A stretch of 31,830 bases of DNA from Planctomycetota bacterium (GTDB lineage Bacteria; Planctomycetota; Planctomycetia; Pirellulales; Pirellulaceae). This document shows positions 17,065-25,249 of this stretch, piece after piece. Within the stretch, counting starts at the first letter, position 1. Each line of letters begins with the position of its first letter. Below the pieces are notes generated by a model. That model worked only from the letters and a program-made list of their open reading frames with translations. It was not told the DNA's origin and did not search any database. The position numbers and the translations under genes are program-made. The stretch spans positions 1-31,830 of the forward strand of contig JAJDEH010000083.1 of the NCBI GenBank assembly GCA_029259935.1, given 5' to 3'.

Positions 17065-20046
17065 ATGTCCGATTCATCAACGCTGGATTCGATAACGGAA
17101 GAATTCATTGCACTCTTGCGACGGGGCGAGCGCCCGTCGGTCGAGGAATACGCGCGGCGATACTCGGATCTGGCCGACGACATTCGCGATCTTTTCCCAA
17201 CCGTCTCGGTTGTGGAAGAGGCGAAAGCCCGCATTCGGTTCGGCCGCGCCTCGATGGGAGGCGGAGTCTCCTTTGGAACACTCAACGTTGAAACGCTGGG
17301 CGACTACCAAATTACTCGCGAGATCGGCCGGGGCGGCATGGGGATCGTCTATGAAGCAGAACAAACTTCGCTGGACCGGCGGGTCGCTGTCAAAGTACTG
17401 CGCTCTTCCGCGTTGTTGGACCCCAAAAGAGCCAAGCGGTTTGAACTCGAAGCCAAAGCCGCCGCCGCGCTGCATCATACCAACATTGTGCCCATTCTCG
17501 GCGTGGGGCAACAAGATGGAATTCACTACTTGGTGATGCAACTGATCAATGGCGTCAGTTTGGACAAGTTGCTAAGTGGCGAACACGCGGCCGATATTAC
17601 GACCGCCGAGCAATTCGCGAAACAGGCCGACACCGATGAGGTAAACAAGCAGTGCGATACGCAGTGCGACGAGCCGAAACCCTTGCCTTCCTTACCGGAA
17701 ATTCAGCTCGAACGAAACGATTGGCAGCGAATCTCGGCGATGACCGAGGACGTCGCGCGGGCATTGCATTATGCGCACCAGCACGGCGTGCTGCATCGAG
17801 ACGTCAAGCCGGGCAATTTGATTCTCGACGCCGACGACAGAGTGTGGGTGACCGATTTCGGTCTCGCGAAACAAATGGGCGACGAAGGCGTCACGGCTTC
17901 GGGCGACATCGTGGGAACGCTGCGTTACATGTCGCCCGAACAGCTTGAAAAATCGTGCGATCCGCGCAGCGACGTCTACAGTCTGGGCCTGGTGCTATAC
18001 GAATTGGCGACTCGGCGGCCCGCTTTTGGCGCGACCGACCATGCACGCGTCGTCCAACAAATCGTGAACGGCGGTCCCGCCCGTCCGCGAGCGGTCAACC
18101 AGCACATCCCGCGCGACCTGGAAACGATCATCCTCAAGGCAATTGCCAAGGCTCCCGCGCATCGCTATCCAACCGCGGATGCGTTGGCCGACGATCTGTC
18201 GCGATTTTCTCACGGCCAGCCGATTCAAGCCCGACGCGTCAGCGTGGGTGAACGCCTGTGGCGTTGGGGGCGCCGCAATCCGGCCGTCGCCGTTCCAACC
18301 ATTTTGGCCACCCTGCTCTTGGTCGCCGTCGCGGCGGTTGCGTCGGTCGGGTATGGAATTGCCAATCGGGAACACCGCCATGCCGAGCAAAGTCTGGCCA
18401 CCGCTAACAGCGAGCGGCAACGCGCGGAGCAGAGTCTCGTCAAGGTCAAGCAAGAACGCCAGCGCGCGGAACTCAGCCTGCGAACCGCGGAACGTGAGCG
18501 AAAACGGGCTGAATCCAATTTCAATACCGCCGCGCGCGAGCGAGAACGGGCCGAGGCGAACCTTTCGCTCTCCTTGCGAGTGTTTGAAGAAGTGTTCGAT
18601 CGGATCGCGCCGGCCCGCCTGCCGCCGACGGAAGACGACCTCATGGAAGACGATCCCATGGACGGCGGACCGGCGGAACCGGAGGCGCAGTTCATTGTTT
18701 CGCCCGATGATCTGGCGCTGCTCGAGAGTCTGCTGAAGTTCTACGATCGGTTTGCCCAGGAGAACGGCACCAGCAGCCGGCTGCAACATGAAGCGGCCCG
18801 CGCGCATCGCCGTGTCGGCGAAATACACCAACGCCTTGGCAACGTCGAAGAAGCACGGATCGCCTTCGAGCGGGCTCTGGAATTGTACGAGCGGCTGGCG
18901 GATCAGTTGCCCGTCGAGCATCCCGACTGGACGATCACCGCGGCCGTTCACAATGATCTGGGCATGACGCTGAATATGTCAGGATTTCCAGAGGAAGCGC
19001 GCACCCGTCATCGGCAAGCGCGGGAGATCCTCCTGCAGCAAAGTGCGGAGATTCCGCACGCCGAGGACGTGCAACTGGAACTCGTGCGGACCTACAATTT
19101 GCTCGGCTATGCGATATGGGGAACCAGTCGGCAAACATTGGATCGCAACACGCCAAAGCTGATCACGCGGGCCGAAAACAATCACCGCGAGGCACTCAAG
19201 CTGTTGGAGCAGTTGATTTCTTCCGACGAGACGAACCCAAGTTATCGATTGATGCTGGCTCGCAGCTATCGAGACCTGTCGCCGGTCCTATTTTGGCGAA
19301 GACGACCCGATGATGCGATTCAAACGACCAACAAGTCCCTGGAGATTCTGGAGCAGCTTGTCACGCGGTACCCCAACACGCCGGAGTATCGTTATGAATT
19401 GATGCGAGTCTATTCCCAGTGGGATCGGCGGCTATGGGGCGACAAGGGTCGCCAGGAAGGCGAGCGACGATACACGCGGGCCATCGCCCTGGCCGATCAA
19501 CTTCAAGAAGACTTTCCCAACGTACCCGAATACTCGGCGCGCGCCGCCTACAACCGTTACAAGCTCGGATATGCCTTGCCCTGGAATTCTCGGCGAAAAG
19601 ATGCTGAACGGCATTTGCGCAGCGCCATCGAACTGCAACAAATTCAACTCACCCGCTACCCGAATCTAGCTCAACATCATTTGCATCTCGCAAAGACGCG
19701 GAAGATGCTGGCCAAGTTGCATCTCAAGTTTGAAGAATTCGGCGCGGCTCGGGCATTGCTGGACCAGTCGATCAAAGATTCAGAAAAGGCTCCGACTGGC
19801 CAACTCTCCGGCGCTAGCCAGCGTTATGCCCGCGAGTTGTTCGCGCAGCAGTATTACACTCTGGCAAAGACGCTGAAGGGTCTGGGCGAAGATGAGCAGG
19901 CCAGCGAGGCAGTTCGCCACGCCAAACAACTTCAAGGCAAGTGCCGCTGCCGCGACAAAGCTTCGCGACCCGATGACGACCCCGCGAAATCGCCTGCAAC
20001 CTCTCAACAGGAACAGGGCGGGCGATCCAAGGCACGGCCCACATAG
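17065..20046 (+). CDS. Membrane Ser/Thr protein kinase with coiled-coil repeats and TPR-like tail
   Basis: 993 residues. A short N-terminal segment (1-75) resembles the region preceding the kinase in other planctomycete kinases. The kinase domain runs about 80-385: glycine loop GRGGMG at 88-93, VAVK with Lys110, HRDVKPGN at 244-251 (Asp246), DFG at 264-266, then GTLRYMSPEQ and SDVYSLGLVLYEL. All catalytic residues are present. There is an acidic, Cys-containing insertion at about 172-218 before the catalytic loop. One membrane helix lies at about 408-430, followed by five copies of a 14-residue charged repeat (RQRAEQSL-type, 437-505), likely a coiled coil. The rest, about 555-960, is TPR-like (RVGEIHQRLGNVEEARIAFERAL). 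Coupling to the sigma factor 11 bp upstream suggests a signalling pair. Confidence 0.93.
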   Translation: MSDSSTLDSITEEFIALLRRGERPSVEEYARRYSDLADDIRDLFPTVSVVEEAKARIRFGRASMGGGVSFGTLNVETLGDYQITREIGRGGMGIVYEAEQTSLDRRVAVKVLRSSALLDPKRAKRFELEAKAAAALHHTNIVPILGVGQQDGIHYLVMQLINGVSLDKLLSGEHAADITTAEQFAKQADTDEVNKQCDTQCDEPKPLPSLPEIQLERNDWQRISAMTEDVARALHYAHQHGVLHRDVKPGNLILDADDRVWVTDFGLAKQMGDEGVTASGDIVGTLRYMSPEQLEKSCDPRSDVYSLGLVLYELATRRPAFGATDHARVVQQIVNGGPARPRAVNQHIPRDLETIILKAIAKAPAHRYPTADALADDLSRFSHGQPIQARRVSVGERLWRWGRRNPAVAVPTILATLLLVAVAAVASVGYGIANREHRHAEQSLATANSERQRAEQSLVKVKQERQRAELSLRTAERERKRAESNFNTAARERERAEANLSLSLRVFEEVFDRIAPARLPPTEDDLMEDDPMDGGPAEPEAQFIVSPDDLALLESLLKFYDRFAQENGTSSRLQHEAARAHRRVGEIHQRLGNVEEARIAFERALELYERLADQLPVEHPDWTITAAVHNDLGMTLNMSGFPEEARTRHRQAREILLQQSAEIPHAEDVQLELVRTYNLLGYAIWGTSRQTLDRNTPKLITRAENNHREALKLLEQLISSDETNPSYRLMLARSYRDLSPVLFWRRRPDDAIQTTNKSLEILEQLVTRYPNTPEYRYELMRVYSQWDRRLWGDKGRQEGERRYTRAIALADQLQEDFPNVPEYSARAAYNRYKLGYALPWNSRRKDAERHLRSAIELQQIQLTRYPNLAQHHLHLAKTRKMLAKLHLKFEEFGAARALLDQSIKDSEKAPTGQLSGASQRYARELFAQQYYTLAKTLKGLGEDEQASEAVRHAKQLQGKCRCRDKASRPDDDPAKSPATSQQEQGGRSKARPT
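18370..18579 (+). repeat. Five 42-bp in-frame repeats inside the kinase gene
   Basis: These encode a 14-residue unit of the form RxRAExSLxxxxxE in five successive copies just after the membrane helix. The copies differ at synonymous and non-synonymous sites. The charge pattern suggests an extended helix or coiled coil linking membrane and sensor region. Confidence 0.75.
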
Positions 20047-20076
20047 TCAGAAGGTCCGCATTACGGAGAGATTGAG

Positions 20077-20694
20077 ATGAAAGCCTCTCGAAACTGTTTG
20101 ATCCATGCCATGTTGTTTGGTTGCTTGATTTCCGCCGGTTCGATCGCGCACGCCCAGCGCGGCGGTGGCCCCACGGACCTGCTGCGCCGAAGTGATGTTG
20201 TCAAGGAACTGAATCTGGTTGACGACCAGGTCAAGCAACTCGAAGCGTTGAGCGTCAAGCGGCGGGCGCACTACCGCAAGATTTATTCCGATCTCGGGGA
20301 GCTATCTCGCGAGGATCGCAACGCCAAGCTGCGCGAGCGGTTTGCCGAATTCAACAAGGAAACCAAAAAGGATTTAGAAAACATCTTGCTGCCTCATCAA
20401 ACGAAGCGTCTTAACCAACTCGTCGTGCAGTACCAGTTGCGTAACGGCCTTTCTCGCACGTTGACCGGCGGCAACATCTCCGGAACCTTGGAGATTTCCA
20501 ACGAACAAAAAGAGCGATTGCAAAAGAGAGCGGTGGAACTTGGGCATGACTTTCAAAAGAGAGTTGAGAAAATTCGTAACGAGGTTCGCGAAAAACTGTT
20601 GGAAGAATTGACACCCCAACAGCGGGCTGCCTGGAAAGAACTGGTCGGCGAAGAATTTGTATTTCAACAAATGAACCGTCAAGACAATGAGTAA
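20077..20694 (+). CDS. Exported Spy/CpxP-like helical protein
   Basis: 205 residues with a signal peptide ending SIAHA-Q. The mature part is highly charged and helical. LNLVDDQVKQLEAL, LEISNEQKERLQKRA and LTPQQRAAWKELVGE resemble the LTxxQ motifs of the Spy/CpxP periplasmic chaperone fold, where such helices form a cradle-shaped dimer. Similar proteins are common in planctomycetes without known function. GGAGAG stands nine bases before the ATG. It lies 30 bp after the kinase stop on the same strand, so it may be third in the sigma factor-kinase operon; if the Spy analogy holds it could act as an envelope stress sensor or chaperone in that circuit, which is inference. Confidence 0.75.
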   Translation: MKASRNCLIHAMLFGCLISAGSIAHAQRGGGPTDLLRRSDVVKELNLVDDQVKQLEALSVKRRAHYRKIYSDLGELSREDRNAKLRERFAEFNKETKKDLENILLPHQTKRLNQLVVQYQLRNGLSRTLTGGNISGTLEISNEQKERLQKRAVELGHDFQKRVEKIRNEVREKLLEELTPQQRAAWKELVGEEFVFQQMNRQDNE

Positions 20695-20716
20695 CGGCAT
20701 TCCCTGTCGTGCCGTT
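20693..20716 (+). terminator. Hairpin after the Spy-like gene
   Basis: AACGGCA (20693-20699) pairs perfectly with TGCCGTT (20710-20716) around a ten-base loop, overlapping the stop codon. The T-tract after it is short (TTT), so this is a weak terminator candidate. Confidence 0.4.
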
Positions 20717-20987
20717 TGAAAGCCACTAAACCGACCACCAAGATGCCAGCGCACATCAGCAAAACACCACCCCGGACGTCTCTTGCGCGGCGAAAGTGAC
20801 CTGCTGCCCGTCGCGGGGCTCGGCGATGGAATCCACGGCCAACGGCGAGAACGATCGTATTTTCCAGCGTTTGCGATGCCGGCCTGGATAATAATGGAGT
20901 GACAAAACGCTTGACGTGGGGGCCCGATTTATGCGAGGCTATTGGGGCGCAGGGGACATTTTCGCGAATTGGAACAGAGGCCTTTCT

Positions 20988-22694
20988 ATGGTTACGCGCT
21001 ACCCTCTTGCTCTTCTTTTACCCCTCCTTCTCTCCGCCGCTCTGCTGGCTCAGGACAACCCAGACGATCTAATTCGATCGCAGCTTGAGGCCGGGGAATT
21101 CGGTCCCGCGCGGAATTTGGCGTCGTCGTTGGACGATTCGGCGGACCGCAATCAATGGCTAAGTAGTATCGCGGCGGCGCAGGCACGTTCCGGCGCGCTG
21201 CGAGCTTCCATCAACACGGCTTCTTACATCGACGACGATGTCTCTCGCAGCCGGGCTCTGGGAACAGTGGGATCAACGCCCATCGGCGATCACGGAGCCG
21301 GCGGCGGCGCGGCAGCGGCGGATTTCGAATCCTTGATCGAGTTGATCACGACCACGGTCGCTCCGGATACTTGGGATGAAGTTGGCGGTCCCGGTTCGAT
21401 CGACAGTTTCGAGGGCGGCGTCTACGTCGACGCGGACGGCGTGTTGACCAAGTTGAGCGTCATACCTGGCACTGAGTCACTGGCCGCGGTGCGAAACAAA
21501 TCGGCGACCTCGCTGGGCAACACCAACGTTCGAAAAGATTCGCCACTGCGAAAAGTGTCGCTAACGCGGCTTGAGAAGCAGGCGCAGCTACTACGAGCGA
21601 TGGGACATGACCCCGACGAGATCATGGCGTCGCTGGCCGGCATCTACAAAATCAAGTACGTGATGGTTTATCCCGAGACGGGCGACATTGTGCTTGCCGG
21701 CCCGGCTGGCGATTGGCATGTCGACCTTGAAGGAAGAAAGGTCAACACCAAGACCGGCGTCCCAGTTCTCGCCCTCGATGATCTCGTCGTTTGCTTACGG
21801 AACGCCTTTTTTGAACACAGCCGATTTGGTTGCTCGATAACACCGCGCAAGGAAAACCTGGCCGCGACGCAAAGATTTCTGGCGGAACCAAAACTAAAGG
21901 GCGCCGCTTTTCGTACAAAGCTTCGCAACACGCTCGGCAAGCAAGACATCGATGTCTACGGCGTCGATCCGCGCAGCCGAGTTGCCCGTGTGATGGTCGA
22001 GGCCGACTATCGCATGAAACTTGTCGGCATGGGGCTAGAGAAAGGCGTGGGCGGCGTCTCCAGCTACTTGGATTCGACCGAGGCCGCGGCGGGCGACGCA
22101 TCGACGGATGTCATTCGCTGGTGGTTCGCCTTGAATTACAAAGCTTTGCGAGCCACCGAGCCTCGCGATGCATTCGAGCTGCATGGCCAAGGAGTTCGCG
22201 TGCTGAGCGAAACCGAACTGCTGACCGAACGTGGTGAACGGGTCCACACCGGCAAATCTTCCGGCCCGACCTTGGAATTCGCGCACAATTTCACGCGTCA
22301 TTTCGACAAGCTGGCTGCCAAGTATCCCGTCTATGCGGAATTGAGGAACGTCTTTGATTTGGCGTTAGTCGCGGCCTTAATCCGCGCTGAAGATATGTCA
22401 GGCCAAGTCGATTGGCATATGACCCACTTTCTGGGCAAAGACGCGGCCGGCGTTCCTTATCAGGTCGAACTAGGAACCGCCGCGACCGAGGTCGACACGA
22501 TCATGAACCATCGTTCATTTCGTAGCGGCCGCACGACCCAAACGATTGTTGGCGTCAGCGGTGGTGTTGCCGTGGATACCAACCAGCTTGTGGGCCAAGA
22601 CTCGATTCAGCCTGACACTTATGGACTGATGAAAGTCGACCGCCGACGCGCCAAGCCGAAAGACCTGCCGCGCGATGCTTGGTGGTGGGACTGA
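20988..22694 (+). CDS. DUF1598 domain-containing exported protein
   Basis: 568 residues from ATG 20988, which has ACAGAGG seven bases upstream. The N-terminus (YPLALLLPLLLSAALLAQ) is a signal peptide. A short stretch of helical repeats (30-105) leads into a Gly-rich linker, then VGGPGSIDSFEGGVYVDADG. The C-terminal half carries the text I recognise as DUF1598: VDPRSRVARVMVEADYRMK, DVIRWWFALNY, TLEFAHNFTRHFDKLAAKYP and YAELRNVFDLALVAALI. The function of the family is unknown and it is largely planctomycete-specific. An open extension to GTG 20916 adds non-signal sequence and is rejected. It converges with the next gene, with stops 17 bp apart. Confidence 0.85.
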   Translation: MVTRYPLALLLPLLLSAALLAQDNPDDLIRSQLEAGEFGPARNLASSLDDSADRNQWLSSIAAAQARSGALRASINTASYIDDDVSRSRALGTVGSTPIGDHGAGGGAAAADFESLIELITTTVAPDTWDEVGGPGSIDSFEGGVYVDADGVLTKLSVIPGTESLAAVRNKSATSLGNTNVRKDSPLRKVSLTRLEKQAQLLRAMGHDPDEIMASLAGIYKIKYVMVYPETGDIVLAGPAGDWHVDLEGRKVNTKTGVPVLALDDLVVCLRNAFFEHSRFGCSITPRKENLAATQRFLAEPKLKGAAFRTKLRNTLGKQDIDVYGVDPRSRVARVMVEADYRMKLVGMGLEKGVGGVSSYLDSTEAAAGDASTDVIRWWFALNYKALRATEPRDAFELHGQGVRVLSETELLTERGERVHTGKSSGPTLEFAHNFTRHFDKLAAKYPVYAELRNVFDLALVAALIRAEDMSGQVDWHMTHFLGKDAAGVPYQVELGTAATEVDTIMNHRSFRSGRTTQTIVGVSGGVAVDTNQLVGQDSIQPDTYGLMKVDRRRAKPKDLPRDAWWWD

Positions 22695-22711
22695 CCCAAC
22701 AGTTTGATTGC

Positions 22712-23761
22712 TTATCGCAAACGGCGCGTCGAACCGGTTTTGGCTCCGACTTTGACGCGCGTTTTTTCAATTCCCAATTGTCGGCAAATTTGGTCGACTT
22801 GGCGGGCACGCACTTCCTTATCGCCGTGAGGATCGATGTCCAACGGTCGTTCCAGAATGATTGCCAAGTGCGCTGCCGCGGCGGCGCGTGTGTCGGCGTC
22901 TTCGTCTTCCAGCAGAATGACGAATACCGCGGGATTACCAGCCAGTTCGACAGCCACGCTGCGCGCAGTGTCTGGCTGGTCCGTGGCTAGGTCGAACAGT
23001 ATTCGCCGCACTCTTAGTTGTTGCTCGGCACTCAAGCCGGCTGGATTGATCTGTGCGAGATAGGACGTTGCGATTCTTCCCATGTCTCGCAACCGGCGGT
23101 CCGCGGCTTGCCGGTCTCGATAACGGTCGCTGTCCAGTTGCCCGACGAGCAAGTTGAATTGCCGTTGCGTAAGTTGAAGGTCGCGCGTGGACATGTCGCG
23201 CAGCGTTTCCTTAAGGTGGCGTGCCGCTTGGTCTAAGTGCCAGTCGCGATGGAGATTCTCCAAAATGGGGAGCAGATGCTCGCGGCACGCGGCAGGCTCG
23301 GCCAGGATCAGATGCCAAAAACTGGGCGCGCGATAGCGACGTTCCGATTCCGTTTCGCGGACGGTCAACTCGTGCGTGCCGCTCTTGGTTTGTACATACG
23401 AGACGCTGACCGGATGGTCCGGTCGAAATAATTCGCTTTGAACAATCAGCCCATTGTCTTCCATTTCCAGGATGAAAGATTGTCCGGCATCAAGCCGCTC
23501 GTAACGCACCGTCGGATAGAAGCGATCGAAGGCGACTCTCAGCGATTGATTCACGCCGGCGCCACTGGTGCGCACCGCCGCCGTCTTGCTCTTGATGTAA
23601 TGGGCGCGGCGCGCTCGAATGCGACCGGAGACCATGTCGAAATGAACCCAGCCCGTCCTGAGGATCAAATTCCCCGACTCTTCGGGTGGGGCCGCCTGGG
23701 CCGCCCCGACAAACATACCAAGCAAAACACCCAGCATCGTAGGAAGTGGATAGTGCCTCAT
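22712..23761 (-). CDS. Exported hypothetical protein with HEAT-like C-terminal region
   Basis: 349 residues with a signal peptide (LGVLLGMFVGAAQAA). Residues about 30-145 are beta-rich (LILRTGWVHFDMVSGRIRA, SFILEMEDNGLIVQS, SGTHELTVRE), possibly a small sandwich domain. The C-terminal part (about 195-330) is helical with HEAT-like spacing: SDRYRDRQAADRRLRDMG, AEQQLRVRRILFDLATD and DADTRAAAAAHLAIILER. I do not recognise a named family. AGGGAT lies just before the ATG. The gene stands alone, converging with the DUF1598 gene; the 257-bp spacer upstream separates it from the ApbE gene on the same strand. Confidence 0.8.
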   Translation of the reverse strand: MRHYPLPTMLGVLLGMFVGAAQAAPPEESGNLILRTGWVHFDMVSGRIRARRAHYIKSKTAAVRTSGAGVNQSLRVAFDRFYPTVRYERLDAGQSFILEMEDNGLIVQSELFRPDHPVSVSYVQTKSGTHELTVRETESERRYRAPSFWHLILAEPAACREHLLPILENLHRDWHLDQAARHLKETLRDMSTRDLQLTQRQFNLLVGQLDSDRYRDRQAADRRLRDMGRIATSYLAQINPAGLSAEQQLRVRRILFDLATDQPDTARSVAVELAGNPAVFVILLEDEDADTRAAAAAHLAIILERPLDIDPHGDKEVRARQVDQICRQLGIEKTRVKVGAKTGSTRRLR

Positions 23762-23919
23762 GATCCCATCCCTGTCTGAAATCCAAGAACGATCGGCAAC
23801 GGTCCCAATTTAGAGGTGCCCCGCCAAGCGGCGCACGACATCGCATCGCACCAACAAATGGAGTTGCACTATTTGTTATCGGATTGTTGAGCGTGGCTGC
23901 GGAGAATAATCGGCACAAG

Positions 23920-23937
23920 GGCCAGAGTTCGCTGGCC
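23920..23937 (-). terminator. Hairpin downstream of the ApbE gene
   Basis: GGCCAG (23920-23925) and CTGGCC (23932-23937) form a perfect six-base stem with a six-base loop, about 80 bp after the ApbE stop. There is no T-tract, so it may not be intrinsic. Confidence 0.3.
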
Positions 23938-24018
23938 GTACTGGTAGGCTGCGAAACTTGGGAAAAGGATGCAGCGTTCCGTAACCACAGATTGGTAAGA
24001 AGGAGAATTCCCGTCTGG

Positions 24019-25122
24019 TCAATTTTCGAAGCACTGCCAATCGTCGTCCGACAGTCCTTGCGAGTGAATCCGTACACTTCCGCTACGGCTGCCCTCGGTG
24101 ACCAGGATGACAGCAACCGACGATAGCATTCGGCAAACCTCCAAGGCTCGCTCGACGCCCAACACATAGCAGCCGGTGGCCAGTGCATCGGCGGTGGCGG
24201 CATCCGGTGCGATTACGGTTGCCGTCAGCACGCCTTCCGCCGGCCGGCCGTTGCGAGGATCCAAGATGTGGCCGTAGCGGCGTCCTTCGTGACGGAACGA
24301 CTGCGTTCCACTGCCGGACGTTCCTAACGCTTGGTCCCGCAAATAGAATTCGCAGAGACGTCGATCGGGTCGCAACGGATGCGTCAAACCGACGCTCCAC
24401 CCGCGAGCTTGATCTCCCGCTTCGGACCGGCGGCCACGCGCGGCGACGCTGCTTTGTCCGCCGTGGATCAAGAAGTTTTCGATGTCATGATCGACAAGCA
24501 ACTCACAGCAGCGGTCCAACGCGTAACCTTTCCCAATGCCGCCCAGATTCAATTCGAGATCAGGACTTTTGAATCCCACCGTCTCATGGTCTTCGTTCAG
24601 ATTCAGCAAATTGCCGCCCACATGTTGCAAGACTCGCTCGATCTCGGCGTCGTTGGGAACGTGCCCTTGCCGGCGGTGAAATCCCCACAGTTTCGTCAGC
24701 GGACCGGCCGTGATGTCGAACGCACCGCTTGTTTGCTCGAACAGCGACTGGGCCCTCGCCAACAACTGGAACAATTGGGACTCAACCGGCACGGCTTGCT
24801 TTGATGCCGTTTGGTTAATCCGGCTCAGCTCACTGTCGTCGCGGTATACAGTCATTTGGGCTTCCAGTCCTTCGACCAGATCCAACGCCTCAACCGCGCG
24901 TTCCGCGCCGTCTTCGTGTTGGCCCGCGTTAAGGTAGACGGCGAATTCGCAGGCCATCGCCTGTCGGGCAATTTGCAGCAGATAACCTGCCTGCCCGCCG
25001 CCCCGCGCCGAACGATTGTCACGCTCCTCCGTATTCGAGGCGGAACCGATATCGCCGACGGCGTCGAGAGCGGATTCCCCACTCAAAAACTGGCGTCGCG
25101 TCGTTTTTCGATCAGGCGTCAT
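24019..25122 (-). CDS. apbE: FAD:protein FMN transferase (ApbE family)
   Basis: 367 residues. ApbE enzymes move FMN from FAD to a Thr in flavoproteins such as NqrB/NqrC or RnfG outside the cytoplasm, with Mg2+. Seen here: MACEFAVYLNA, LDLVEGLEAQMTVYRDDSELSRIN, GAFDITAGPLTKLWGF, LELNLGGIGKGYALDRC, FLIHGGQSSVAARG and GRRYGHILDPRNGRPAEGV, then AATADALATGCYVLGVE with the metal-binding Asp region. The N-terminus has TTRRQFLSG, twin-arginine-like, but lacks the usual hydrophobic stretch, so export is doubtful. TATAAT on the minus strand (25130-25135) ends seven bases before the ATG, which would give a nearly leaderless transcript. It lies 127 bp downstream of the DUF1592 gene. Confidence 0.93.
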   Translation of the reverse strand: MTPDRKTTRRQFLSGESALDAVGDIGSASNTEERDNRSARGGGQAGYLLQIARQAMACEFAVYLNAGQHEDGAERAVEALDLVEGLEAQMTVYRDDSELSRINQTASKQAVPVESQLFQLLARAQSLFEQTSGAFDITAGPLTKLWGFHRRQGHVPNDAEIERVLQHVGGNLLNLNEDHETVGFKSPDLELNLGGIGKGYALDRCCELLVDHDIENFLIHGGQSSVAARGRRSEAGDQARGWSVGLTHPLRPDRRLCEFYLRDQALGTSGSGTQSFRHEGRRYGHILDPRNGRPAEGVLTATVIAPDAATADALATGCYVLGVERALEVCRMLSSVAVILVTEGSRSGSVRIHSQGLSDDDWQCFEN

Positions 25123-25249
25123 ACCCTGTATTATAGGCGCGGCCTTGCTCGACGGGGGAATTCACCCATGCCCGACCTGGCCGCCCTTCCAGATTTGATT
25201 CTCGGTCTGCATGGGCTGGAAGCCTCCGCGGCAATATGCTGCTGGCCCG

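Noticed and set aside
18225..18951. Long minus-strand ORFs across the kinase gene
   Set aside because: They are shadows of the repetitive Arg/Glu-rich coiled-coil coding sequence; the plus strand carries clear kinase and TPR motifs.
23490..24203. 237-codon minus-strand ORF
   Set aside because: It overlaps the HEAT-like and ApbE genes in another frame; its composition is that of a high-GC shadow ORF.
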